From the NCBI GenBank assembly GCA_021647785.1, contig JAKIUC010000047.1:1-34643 (forward strand): a DNA stretch of 34,643 nt, given 5' to 3'. The stretch comes from Melioribacteraceae bacterium. GTDB taxonomy: Bacteria > Bacteroidota > Ignavibacteria > Ignavibacteriales > Melioribacteraceae. The notes under the pieces were generated by a model. The model was not told the origin of the DNA and did not search any database. It saw nothing but the letters and a program-made list of their open reading frames with translations. A program made the position numbers and the translations under genes. This document shows, one piece after another, positions 8,710 through 16,893 of this stretch (position 1 is its first letter; each line of letters starts with the position of its first letter).

Positions 8710-11700
8710 CTATAATGAAATATTAAATTTTAGCCCGAAGAATATGTTCCTCGGATTTAAGAATGTAAAGAAACTATAATTTGGCATATCTATATATGAT
8801 TTATCTTTAAGAACTTTATTCATTTTTGTTTCATCTGATCTTTCCCATCCTGAGCCTGTAGAATATTCATAAAACCGTCTTGTTTGGGAATCATAATATA
8901 TTAGACCCTCATCTGGGCTTTCAATATTATTAATATTTGAAACAGCTTCAATAGGAGTATATTCAGCACCAGTTACTCTATAATCACCAGGTTTATCATT
9001 TCCAGGTACATTATAGTATTTTTGCGTTTCACTATTAACAATGTTTTCAGGTAAATGAAGTGATTTCATATAATTATCGTAGTCAAAATTAAATCGTGAA
9101 AAGCCTGTTGAAGAGAGAACTTTACTATTAAAAACATTATTTAGCTGAACATAAATTTGAATATCGAAAGTTCCAAAATCCAAACCTTTTGAAAGACGAA
9201 TATCTGTATTATAATAATCTAACCATTGCAGATTATTTGTTGTCTTAGCACTTTCACCAGCATCTCCTTTCCATGATGTATAACTACCAGCTTTCCATGT
9301 TGAAAGAATATTTAATCTCCACCCGCTAATTAAATCACCAAACCCAACAGGTGTAAATATATCGATATTTGCTCTTGCAAGTGGGCGAGGTATAGGTTTA
9401 TCTTGTTTGAACCATGTTTGCCCGGAAGTGTTAATATATTCAGTTTGGTCAACAGAAGATTCATAATATCTTCCCCATCCAAATTTACCGAGTGAAGTAA
9501 CCATATAGTTATAGTTCACAAAACCAGTAATCCAATCACCACGGTTTTTACTTATTTGAACTTCAAAACCTCGAATATCTCTATACTGTATTGGTTCGGT
9601 TTTAAGATAATTAACAACCCCATCAGCACTTGTATAACGAATATCGCGTGACTCATTTGTTATATCTTTATAATAACCAGTCATTCTTAAAAGATATTGG
9701 TCGAACAAATTGTGTTCATATCCAACTTCGTATGTAATTGTTTTTTCTAACTTAGCATAAGGGTTTGCAAACGAGTTAACTTTTCCAAAAGAATCCTCTG
9801 CAACAAGATATAAATTATTTGGAGTTGGCAAAGTTTGGTAATGCCCATAATTTAAGAACAACTTACTATTAACAGTAATAGGAAAAGCAACTCCAATACG
9901 TGGCATAAATATTAACTGCGGTGTTACTTTTTCTTTCACAATTAGGTTATCTCTATTGGCAGCATTTGAAGCAGATAAACCAGGGTCGAAAGTTGAGTAT
10001 TGATACCAGTCAGTATTTGGGTCAGAGTATTCTACACGTACACCAATTGTAGCAACCATAGCCTCAAATTCTAATTTATCTTGTATATACCCAGCTAATA
10101 AAATTGGAGTAGTATCCCAAGCATAAGTACGATTACTGGTAGAATAGAGTTCAGAGACTCTTCCATAATTTGTATTGAAGTTACTCATCCTAAATAGAAA
10201 ACCAACCTTAATATTGTTAAACTTATCAACCTGACTTGATAAATCGAACTTTAAATTAAAAAGAGATACTTTACTTGTATCACGTGCTTGGCTATAAATA
10301 GAACCCATCAGCATATTACTGCCATTCCACACATTTGATGCACCCTGGTAATATCCAAATGGAGCTTCATCAACATAATAGTTGTTTCCAAAAAGATTTT
10401 TCTCGCGTAAATCTCTCACAGTTCCCGGATTTGTATTATACTCTGAATTAAAATTACTGAAAATAAGATTATAGAATGTTGATGGATTTATAACGTGAGT
10501 AAATTTTGCAGCAATACTAGAACGATTAACTCTTGTTGGAGAAAAGTATGCATCAGAGAAAAGAACTGCATTAGTATAATTACCGTAATCAACTCTATCA
10601 GCTAATTGCCAGTTCGATTTAAAAAGTCCAGTTCCACCAGATGTACTTCTTGTAGTACCAGACTGTGCACCAAAATGACCTTCAACCATCAACTTCATTC
10701 CTTTAGCCAAATCAGATGTAAGTTTTACTGAAGTATTATAATCACTATAATCTGGAGTTGAAAGAGGGACTAAAAGCATAGTTTGGTTTTGCTTGTAACT
10801 TGCTAAAAACCTAAGCCCACCAAGAGATTGACCAAAAGGTACCGGACCGCCAACAGAGACATCAATATCATAATCGGGCTTTTCAATATCAAATGTTTTT
10901 CGGTATTGCCACAAGAATAACTTTTGAGCAGCTTCCGGGGTTAGGTCATCATCCGGATTATCATTTTGTAGTGTTCCCTCTGCAAAAGCATTCCATCCCT
11001 GAAACTCCGGGTATTGACGCTTTTCATATTCAGACCAAGCACCATTGTTTGTACCTGTCCAAGCAACTGCATCATCAAGATAGGGTCTAATAAAATAGGA
11101 GTTAGGATCATTTACAGAAGCACCCATATGTTTATTTGCTGCTGGTCTAAACTGACCTTGAAAACTGACACTATATTTATGTCTGTCCCCTTCCTTAGTA
11201 ACAACCTCAATTAAACCAGAGCGTACATCTCCAACATCAGCAGTAAAACCTCCGGATTGAACACGAATTTGCTGTACAGAGGTTATACTTAAATTGTTAT
11301 AGGATGAATTATCACGCCCATCTCGCATAGAGATACCGTTTACTTCATATACAACTTCATCACCCGAACCGCCTCGAATTGTACCTCCTTCAACACCTGC
11401 TTGAAGACCAACAGCACCAGCAATATCTATTACAGGTAAATTCCGAAGTTCTTCTGCATTTAGGTTGGCACTACTTGAAGCAACATCTCTCTGAACTATT
11501 GGTGTAACTGCAACTACAACAACCTCATCTGTTTTAATGGATGAATCGCTTAATTTAAAATTTGCTTCACTCGTCTCACCAATATTAACACGTAGGTTTG
11601 AAATTGTTTGTGGTGCAAATCCTATGTAGGATGCTCTTATATTATACTTACCAGGTGTTACATTAAGAATTACGAAGAAGCCATCTAAATCAGTTGCAGC

Positions 11701-11850
11701 TCCAAACATAGTTCCATCTATAATAACATTAACCCCAATTAATGGCTCTCCTGTTGTAACATCAGTTACAGTTCCTGTAATTTTGCCCGATTGAGCAGTA
11801 ATTGAGATGGTGGTTAGTAAAATAAATACAAATAGTAGAAATTTTTTCAT
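8710..11850 (-). CDS. TonB-dependent outer-membrane receptor with carboxypeptidase-regulatory-like N-domain
   Basis: 1046 residues. Signal peptide 1-19. Residues about 22-105 form a CarboxypepD_reg-like domain (GKITGTVTDVTTGEPLIGVNV, AATDLDGFFVI). Residues about 115-225 are the plug (LRNLPVIDIAGAVGLQAGV, IRGGSGDEVVYEVNG, VRSGLIEVVTKEG). The remainder is a beta barrel rich in aromatic strands, ending FGLKFNISL. The family imports large ligands across the outer membrane using TonB/ExbBD energy, with SusC-type members taking up glycans or peptides. No SusD partner is adjacent; instead a T9SS-like secreted protein, a PorV-family barrel and a lipoprotein follow. The start follows GAGGAAATTAT. It is the first gene of the run, with about 600 bases of non-coding sequence upstream, so its promoter is probably there. 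Confidence 0.93.
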   Translation of the reverse strand: MKKFLLFVFILLTTISITAQSGKITGTVTDVTTGEPLIGVNVIIDGTMFGAATDLDGFFVILNVTPGKYNIRASYIGFAPQTISNLRVNIGETSEANFKLSDSSIKTDEVVVVAVTPIVQRDVASSSANLNAEELRNLPVIDIAGAVGLQAGVEGGTIRGGSGDEVVYEVNGISMRDGRDNSSYNNLSITSVQQIRVQSGGFTADVGDVRSGLIEVVTKEGDRHKYSVSFQGQFRPAANKHMGASVNDPNSYFIRPYLDDAVAWTGTNNGAWSEYEKRQYPEFQGWNAFAEGTLQNDNPDDDLTPEAAQKLFLWQYRKTFDIEKPDYDIDVSVGGPVPFGQSLGGLRFLASYKQNQTMLLVPLSTPDYSDYNTSVKLTSDLAKGMKLMVEGHFGAQSGTTRSTSGGTGLFKSNWQLADRVDYGNYTNAVLFSDAYFSPTRVNRSSIAAKFTHVINPSTFYNLIFSNFNSEYNTNPGTVRDLREKNLFGNNYYVDEAPFGYYQGASNVWNGSNMLMGSIYSQARDTSKVSLFNLKFDLSSQVDKFNNIKVGFLFRMSNFNTNYGRVSELYSTSNRTYAWDTTPILLAGYIQDKLEFEAMVATIGVRVEYSDPNTDWYQYSTFDPGLSASNAANRDNLIVKEKVTPQLIFMPRIGVAFPITVNSKLFLNYGHYQTLPTPNNLYLVAEDSFGKVNSFANPYAKLEKTITYEVGYEHNLFDQYLLRMTGYYKDITNESRDIRYTSADGVVNYLKTEPIQYRDIRGFEVQISKNRGDWITGFVNYNYMVTSLGKFGWGRYYESSVDQTEYINTSGQTWFKQDKPIPRPLARANIDIFTPVGFGDLISGWRLNILSTWKAGSYTSWKGDAGESAKTTNNLQWLDYYNTDIRLSKGLDFGTFDIQIYVQLNNVFNSKVLSSTGFSRFNFDYDNYMKSLHLPENIVNSETQKYYNVPGNDKPGDYRVTGAEYTPIEAVSNINNIESPDEGLIYYDSQTRRFYEYSTGSGWERSDETKMNKVLKDKSYIDMPNYSFFTFLNPRNIFFGLKFNISL

Positions 11851-11910
11851 ATAATTTCCTCTACGCTTAACTATTTATGAATAATATCGGTTATTAGTTT
11901 TATAATAATA

Positions 11911-11929
11911 TCCTATGTGAAATATAGGA
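11911..11929. promoter_or_regulatory. Dyad in the 5' region of the TonB receptor gene
   Basis: A 6-base-pair inverted repeat (11911-11916 with 11924-11929, TCCTAT/ATAGGA, 7-base spacer) lies 61-79 bases before the receptor start. Its position suits an operator or a leader hairpin. There is no other support, and AT-rich sequence often yields such dyads. Confidence 0.3.
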
Positions 11930-12051
11930 ATTATTTTTAATAAAGTCCTAATTATATTAATTATATTTAGAAAATATTGAACTTCAAAAATATTCTATCA
12001 ATAATTTCGTTGAAATATTCCAACAAAAACAGTAATACTATAACTTTAATA

Positions 12052-12206
12052 AACACACCCCTTAATCCCCTCTCAAGAGGGGAAATGCCTCCATTCCACT
12101 CTGTGGAATGCTGTAAAAACCCCCTCGTGAGAGAGAAAACATAGCCATTCCACACTGTGGAATGGCTATAAAAAGTCCCCTCTTGAGAGGGGGTTGGGGG
12201 TGTGTT
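12052..12206. repeat. 155-base non-coding inverted-repeat element with nested hairpins
   Basis: The outer arms (about 12052-12083 and 12176-12206) match as inverted repeats through AACACACCCC and CCCCTCTCAAGAGGGG blocks. Between them lie a perfect 8-base-pair hairpin (12092-12099 with 12103-12110) and a perfect 13-base-pair hairpin (12141-12153 with 12157-12169), both built on CATTCCAC/GTGGAATG with 3-base loops. It lies between the end of the GHL10-like gene and the TonB receptor gene. The minus-strand ORF through it (11967-12218) reads TPPTPSQEG and SPLERGLRG, which is the familiar false translation of such repeats, so I treat the element as non-coding. Confidence 0.8.
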
Positions 12207-12303
12207 CTTTCCTCCCAAATATGCTTAACTTTTTATGTTAACACCATTGCCTAAAAGAACCGGACAAAACATAATCACTCAAAACATTTTGCTTAATGAG
12301 TAA

Positions 12304-12320
12304 TCCCAATACAATTGGGA
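12304..12320. repeat. Hairpin TCCCAAT/ATTGGGA
   Basis: Perfect 7-base-pair stem (12304-12310 with 12314-12320) with a 3-base loop, inside the repeat-rich gap 11851-12447. The 13 bases from 12317 (GGGACTGTGATAA) recur at 12413-12425 beside another CCCG/CGGG structure, so this is one unit of a small repeat cluster. Confidence 0.6.
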
Positions 12321-12365
12321 CTGTGATAAGCTTTTGTCCAAAGCCTTCTGTTATAAAATAAACGG

Positions 12366-12382
12366 ATCCCGCTCTGCGGGAT
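12366..12382 (-). terminator. GC-rich hairpin downstream of the GHL10-like gene, possible terminator
   Basis: Perfect 7-base-pair stem ATCCCGC/GCGGGAT with a 3-base loop, 66 bases after the stop codon at 12448. On the minus strand it is followed by CCGTTTATTTTAT, a broken U-rich tract. It may terminate the GHL10-like transcript, or simply be another unit of the local repeat cluster. Confidence 0.45.
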
Positions 12383-12385
12383 ACT

Positions 12386-12462
12386 TTATTTTATCAGCAG
12401 CCCCGATAATGCGGGACTGTGATAAAAGAATTACTGCTAACGCAGCATTATTTTATCAGCAG
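12386..12462. repeat. 15-base direct repeat duplicating the end of the GHL10-like gene
   Basis: TTATTTTATCAGCAG occurs at 12386-12400 and again at 12448-12462. The right copy encodes the last four codons and the stop of the GHL10-like gene. The bases between contain a CCCG/CGGG structure and GGGACTGTGATAA. The layout looks like insertion of a hairpin unit with target duplication, or slippage at the gene end. Confidence 0.6.
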
Positions 12463-15339
12463 CATCTTCTTAATTGATACAAATTCTTTTGACTGTAATC
12501 TGTACAAGTATAAACCACTTGTCATTTCAGAAGCATCAAAAGAAATATTGTAAATGCCGGCTTGTAAATCTTCATTAACAAGTACTGCTATTTCCTGACC
12601 TATTATGTTATAAACCCTAAGAGATGTCATACCGCTTTCAGGTATACCAAATGAAATAGTTGTTACAGGATTAAAGGGGTTAGGATAATTCTGCTCTAAA
12701 GTATATTCTTGAGGAAGACTTAAATCAATATCCTCCGCAGAGACAACAGAATCTGCTGCTGTTTTAAATTTAAATATTCCAGTCCACTCGCTTTGTCCAA
12801 AATCATTACTCGCTAACACACGCCATGAGTATATTTTATTAACTTCTAAATCTTCATATTTAAAAGTTGTATCAGCAACAAGTGTATCTATCATTAAATC
12901 TTCCAAGTTAATGTTTAATCCTTCTGATAGCTGGAGGTTATACTCCGTTGCTAAATCGGAACTATTCCAAATAAATGTTGGGTTTAATTCTATATCCAAA
13001 GATACATCTTCAGGATATATTAGTGATGTCATAAGTGGAAATCCGGTAGCAAATTTGAACGCTTCCGAAAACAGACTACTACCACCATTGTTATAAGCTC
13101 TAACCCTCCAATAGTAAGTTGATGCACCTTCAAAGCCACCGAGTGTAATTGTGGTATCTTTAATATTATCAATATCAAATACTCTTTGAGAAAATGTTTC
13201 TATTAGCGAAACTTGTATTCTAAAATCGTCCGAATATTCATCACCCTGCCAAACAAATGTTACAGTATCCCCCAATGTGCTTAAGTCATGTAAAGGAGAG
13301 AGCAATATTGGAATCTCTGGTAGAATAATTATTGTTTTCAATTGGAATAAATCTGCCCATCGGCTAATACCAAAATCATTTCTTGCAGTTACACTCCAAG
13401 CATAAAAAGTACCTGGTTTCAAATTGGCTATCTGGAAAGTTGTATCTGTTACAATTGTATCAACAACAATTTTTTCTGAAGTAATGCCAAGTCCTTCAGA
13501 TAATATAAAGCGATACGAAACTGCAATCGGGTTACTACTCCATTCAAACAATGGATTTAATTCGACATCAATTTCCTGGTACATTGGTGTAAGTAGAATT
13601 GGAGCAGCAGGGTATGCAGTTGTAAAACTATAACTATCAGCAAAATTACTTTCACCAGCAAGATTTGCAGTTTTCACCCTCCAGAAATATTCTGTTTCCC
13701 CAGATAAACTAGTAATTTGGTATGAGGTATCTAACAGCGAATTTTCTGAATAAACAATATTTGTAAAAGCTACATCCGTAGAGAGCTCAAACGAATAAGA
13801 ACTTGCATTATTTGCATAATTCCAAACAAGTTGCAGTGTATCTCTAACATCAATCGAGGAATTAAATGGTAACAATAGATTTGGTACATCTGGTAAAACA
13901 ATGGAAGGCTGGTATTCAAATTTATTACTGATACTACTTTCATTATTATTCCAATCAAGTGCTGTTACGTAGTAGTAAGCATTACTCGTTGGAAAATTTT
14001 CATCAATTTGCACAAAATGATTTGATGTTATTTTAAATATATTCTTTGGGTCTGAAATATCTGTTGTATCAAAGTTTGAATCCTCCGAACGGTAAAGAAC
14101 GTAGAACTTTATCTCCTCCCCTTCCGGAATATCCCAAGTTAATGCTGTTGTTCCAATTCCGGCAACTCTATCAAAACGTAAATTTGTTGGTTTGTTTGGG
14201 GCAACAGTATCTTTCCAATCCATAACCGGAAGTAGTGCGGGATATTTATAATAGCTATTAATTAGTGTATCTGTAATTCCCCCTTTGTTATCGTCAAAAT
14301 TGTTTGATGTAAAATATACTTCTCCAAAAATTCCATCAGTCTCACGGTTTAGAGTAACCATTTTCCCAATTTGAGTTTTATCAAAATTAGATTCACCTAC
14401 TCTGTAGTAGGCTAAGCCCGGATAAATATGCCTATCGTTACTAACACTTGCCCACCAAGGAGCTAACTTTCCGTAATCCTGCCCGCCGCCAAATGACCAG
14501 TAAAGTTGGGGTGCAAGATAATCTATAATTTGTTCATCCAACCAAGTTACTGCATCGCAATAGATAGCACTATAAACATTCCATCCCCAAGTACCCTCTG
14601 GTGTTCCGCTTTTCCAAATACCGGGTGGGCTTTGTCCAAATTTTACACGAGGGTTTACAGCTTGTATTGTTGCATAAATCATACGGAGCAATTCATTTAC
14701 ATTATCTCTACGCCAATCCCCTTTATCTGTAAAGCCATTTGGATAATCGGCAAATGTTTGATCATCCTCGTTTGTAATTCCAGATAGATAAAAGTAATCA
14801 TCAAAGTGAATTGCGTCTAAATCATACCTTGAAATTATATCTGTAATAACATCAACAATATGTTGGCGTACTTCGGGTATGCCTGGGTCTAAAATTTCAT
14901 CCCCATCAATATTTAAAACCCACTCCGGATGTCGTCTTGCAACATTCATTTCATCGAGAGCTAAATTGTAGCTTGCAAGTCTAACTCTGTACGGATTTAA
15001 CCAAGCATGCAGTTCCATACCACGTTTGTGAGCTTCTTCAATTGCTATTTGCAGCGGGTCAAAAAATGGAGATGGGGCTTTCCCCTGCTGCCCCGTAAGC
15101 CAATATGACCAAGGCTCAATATTTGATTGATACATTGCATCAGATGCAGGACGTATTTGCATTATTACTGCATTGATATTGGTTGCTTTTAAATAATCAA
15201 TTATTCCAATTAAATCTGAAATCTTTTTTTCTGTTGTATTGGATGGACTTGAGGGCCAATCGATATTACGAACTGTGGAGAGCCATGCACCTCTTAGTTC
15301 ACGCTTAGGTGTAGTGGTTTGTGAAAATACTTGAGTCAC
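12448..15339 (-). CDS. GHL10-type glycoside-hydrolase-like protein with FN3 domains and T9SS sorting domain
   Basis: 963 residues counted from a GTG at 15339. Residues about 12-330 match the GHL10 (DUF187, 'family 10 glycosylhydrolase-like') family: RELRGAWLSTVRNIDWPS, AVIMQIRPASDAMY, HAWLNPYRVR, DAIHFDDYFY. Four to five FN3-like domains follow (about 380-860), several with EYFWRV or YYWRVRA motifs. Residues about 875-963 are a T9SS type A tail (NYPNPFNPVTT, ending KKMLLIK). It probably acts on cell-wall or extracellular polysaccharide outside the cell. The start is odd: a signal-peptide-like stretch (RILLIILFLVTQVFSQ) is encoded in frame upstream of the GTG back to a stop at 15397, but contains no ATG, GTG or TTG early enough. 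An ATT at 15369 would give a normal signal peptide, so the true start may be non-canonical or mutated. Confidence 0.88.
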   Translation of the reverse strand: MTQVFSQTTTPKRELRGAWLSTVRNIDWPSSPSNTTEKKISDLIGIIDYLKATNINAVIMQIRPASDAMYQSNIEPWSYWLTGQQGKAPSPFFDPLQIAIEEAHKRGMELHAWLNPYRVRLASYNLALDEMNVARRHPEWVLNIDGDEILDPGIPEVRQHIVDVITDIISRYDLDAIHFDDYFYLSGITNEDDQTFADYPNGFTDKGDWRRDNVNELLRMIYATIQAVNPRVKFGQSPPGIWKSGTPEGTWGWNVYSAIYCDAVTWLDEQIIDYLAPQLYWSFGGGQDYGKLAPWWASVSNDRHIYPGLAYYRVGESNFDKTQIGKMVTLNRETDGIFGEVYFTSNNFDDNKGGITDTLINSYYKYPALLPVMDWKDTVAPNKPTNLRFDRVAGIGTTALTWDIPEGEEIKFYVLYRSEDSNFDTTDISDPKNIFKITSNHFVQIDENFPTSNAYYYVTALDWNNNESSISNKFEYQPSIVLPDVPNLLLPFNSSIDVRDTLQLVWNYANNASSYSFELSTDVAFTNIVYSENSLLDTSYQITSLSGETEYFWRVKTANLAGESNFADSYSFTTAYPAAPILLTPMYQEIDVELNPLFEWSSNPIAVSYRFILSEGLGITSEKIVVDTIVTDTTFQIANLKPGTFYAWSVTARNDFGISRWADLFQLKTIIILPEIPILLSPLHDLSTLGDTVTFVWQGDEYSDDFRIQVSLIETFSQRVFDIDNIKDTTITLGGFEGASTYYWRVRAYNNGGSSLFSEAFKFATGFPLMTSLIYPEDVSLDIELNPTFIWNSSDLATEYNLQLSEGLNINLEDLMIDTLVADTTFKYEDLEVNKIYSWRVLASNDFGQSEWTGIFKFKTAADSVVSAEDIDLSLPQEYTLEQNYPNPFNPVTTISFGIPESGMTSLRVYNIIGQEIAVLVNEDLQAGIYNISFDASEMTSGLYLYRLQSKEFVSIKKMLLIK

Positions 15340-15657
15340 TAAAAATAATATAATGAGTAATATTCTAATAGGATATCCGATGTTATTATTATTATACTAA
15401 AAACCTACTGGCTAAATGGTAACTTACCCTATTTTTTATAAAACTTCAAGAAATATCGTTCAATAATCTAATAGATTTTGAATGTTTATTCTCATGGCTA
15501 CATTTTATTTTGCTCGTAGAACTCCGAGAGATGTTCTGGGGGAAAAGCCACATGTGTCTTTTCAATTTAACTTTCTCAAATTTATAGTGAGATGAATAAC
15601 TTAGTATAACCTAAATTGAACATAACTCACAAATAATTATCGTCGGGTTAACAAATA
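15340..15657. other. Gap of 318 bases between thiolase and GHL10-like genes
   Basis: The first 60 bases (15340-15399) encode in frame the likely signal peptide of the GHL10-like protein. In the rest I see no RNA gene, no convincing open frame and no strong hairpin. It should contain the end of the thiolase transcript and the promoter of the GHL10-like gene, but neither can be pinpointed. Confidence 0.5.
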
Positions 15658-16893
15658 CTATTTTCCCTTTTTATAAATAATGCACGTTACGGTTTTATCA
15701 TCGCCACCCATGTTTATTGTCATTCCGTATGGACGTTCATCCGAAATTTTAATCTGTGCATCTCCAGCTTTTCCGGTAAGCTGTTGCCAAACTGTTATAG
15801 CTTGATGAACTCCAGTAGCACCAACAGGATGCCCCCATCCAATGAGACCACCAGTAGTATTGAATGGTACTTCGCCATTGCGGGCTGTGCTGCCGTTTAA
15901 TACATATTCCGTACCTTTACCAGGCTCTGCAAATCCAATTGCTTCTGTAGCCATTATACCAGCAATAGTAAAGCAATCGTGAGTTTCAACAGTACCAATT
16001 TGTTCCTTTTTAATTCCAGCTTTTTCTAATGCTTTTTTTACTACCTTTTCGGTTGTGATAAGTCTGGTAGGGTCTTCAGGTTGTGTTGTAATATCATCTT
16101 CTCCTTGTGCAAAAGCAATAACTTCAACAGCATCATTTTTATCAATACCACAACGGCTTAAACCTTCCTCCGTCATAATTGCCAATGCTGATGCTGCATC
16201 TGAGACTTTGGAACAATCGAACACAGTTAAATTATCTACAAATACTTTTCCATTAGGTTCAATGTTTGCAGTTTCTTCAAGATTAGTATCTGAGTTGTGA
16301 TATTCTTGTGCAGTAGAATCAAGGCGAGCATTTTCAATAGCATTTTTGTACCAGCGTACCATTGCATTTCTTGTAACTTCCCTTCCATACTTTTCGTAAT
16401 ATGCACATGCCCTCACACTAAATTGTCCTGGGAAGAAGTGTGCATGACCATCCTTTCTATCTTTCCACCAACCAGCAGTAGCAAGTATATCAGCACCATA
16501 AACAGCTTTAACAGTATTCTGAACTTCAAAGCCAATAGTTAAAATAACATCACTCTCATCGGATAAGAGAAATTTAATTCCTGTAGCAACAGCCATACCA
16601 CCAGAGCCACACGCACCTTCCACTCTAGTAGATGGTTTATATTTTAATTTTTCATCAATGTAAGGTGCATATCCAGGAAGGTTTGCCTGCTTATTATATT
16701 GCGAAGCATTGAAATTACTAATTACTGTTTCATCCACATTTTGTGCCCCGCCAATTTGTTTTAATGTTGCTTCGCCCGCCTCTTTAATATAATGCTCTAA
16801 GCCTGGTCTTGGTTTTTTAGGATGAAATTCTTTTCTACCTGTACCGAGCGAAATTGTGTTATAACCAGCAGTGATATATATTTTCTTCCTCAT
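15658..16893 (-). CDS. Thiolase-family acyl-CoA acyltransferase
   Basis: 411 residues from the ATG at 16893 (MRKKIYITAGYN). An upstream in-frame ATG at 16908 adds only MGGII and lacks a ribosome site, whereas GGGAGGA (16900-16906) precedes the chosen start. The thiolase fold is clear: nucleophile Cys95 in VEGACGSGGMAV, a THDCF motif near residue 303 and the GWGHPVGATG loop near 353. The form with GACGSGG and ETHDCFTIAG resembles the SCP2-type thiolase subfamily, which cleaves 3-oxoacyl-CoA or condenses acyl-CoA units. The start codon overlaps the stop of the dehydrogenase gene by one base (TAATG), implying translational coupling. Together they would perform the last two steps of beta-oxidation or the reverse reactions. 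Direction and chain length cannot be told. Confidence 0.92.
   Translation of the reverse strand: MRKKIYITAGYNTISLGTGRKEFHPKKPRPGLEHYIKEAGEATLKQIGGAQNVDETVISNFNASQYNKQANLPGYAPYIDEKLKYKPSTRVEGACGSGGMAVATGIKFLLSDESDVILTIGFEVQNTVKAVYGADILATAGWWKDRKDGHAHFFPGQFSVRACAYYEKYGREVTRNAMVRWYKNAIENARLDSTAQEYHNSDTNLEETANIEPNGKVFVDNLTVFDCSKVSDAASALAIMTEEGLSRCGIDKNDAVEVIAFAQGEDDITTQPEDPTRLITTEKVVKKALEKAGIKKEQIGTVETHDCFTIAGIMATEAIGFAEPGKGTEYVLNGSTARNGEVPFNTTGGLIGWGHPVGATGVHQAITVWQQLTGKAGDAQIKISDERPYGMTINMGGDDKTVTCIIYKKGK

Noticed and set aside
11967-12218. 83-residue minus-strand ORF (TPPTPSQEG ... SPLERGLRG)
   Set aside because: It is a translation through the palindromic element at 12052-12206; the peptide is the known false product of such repeats and lacks a ribosome site.
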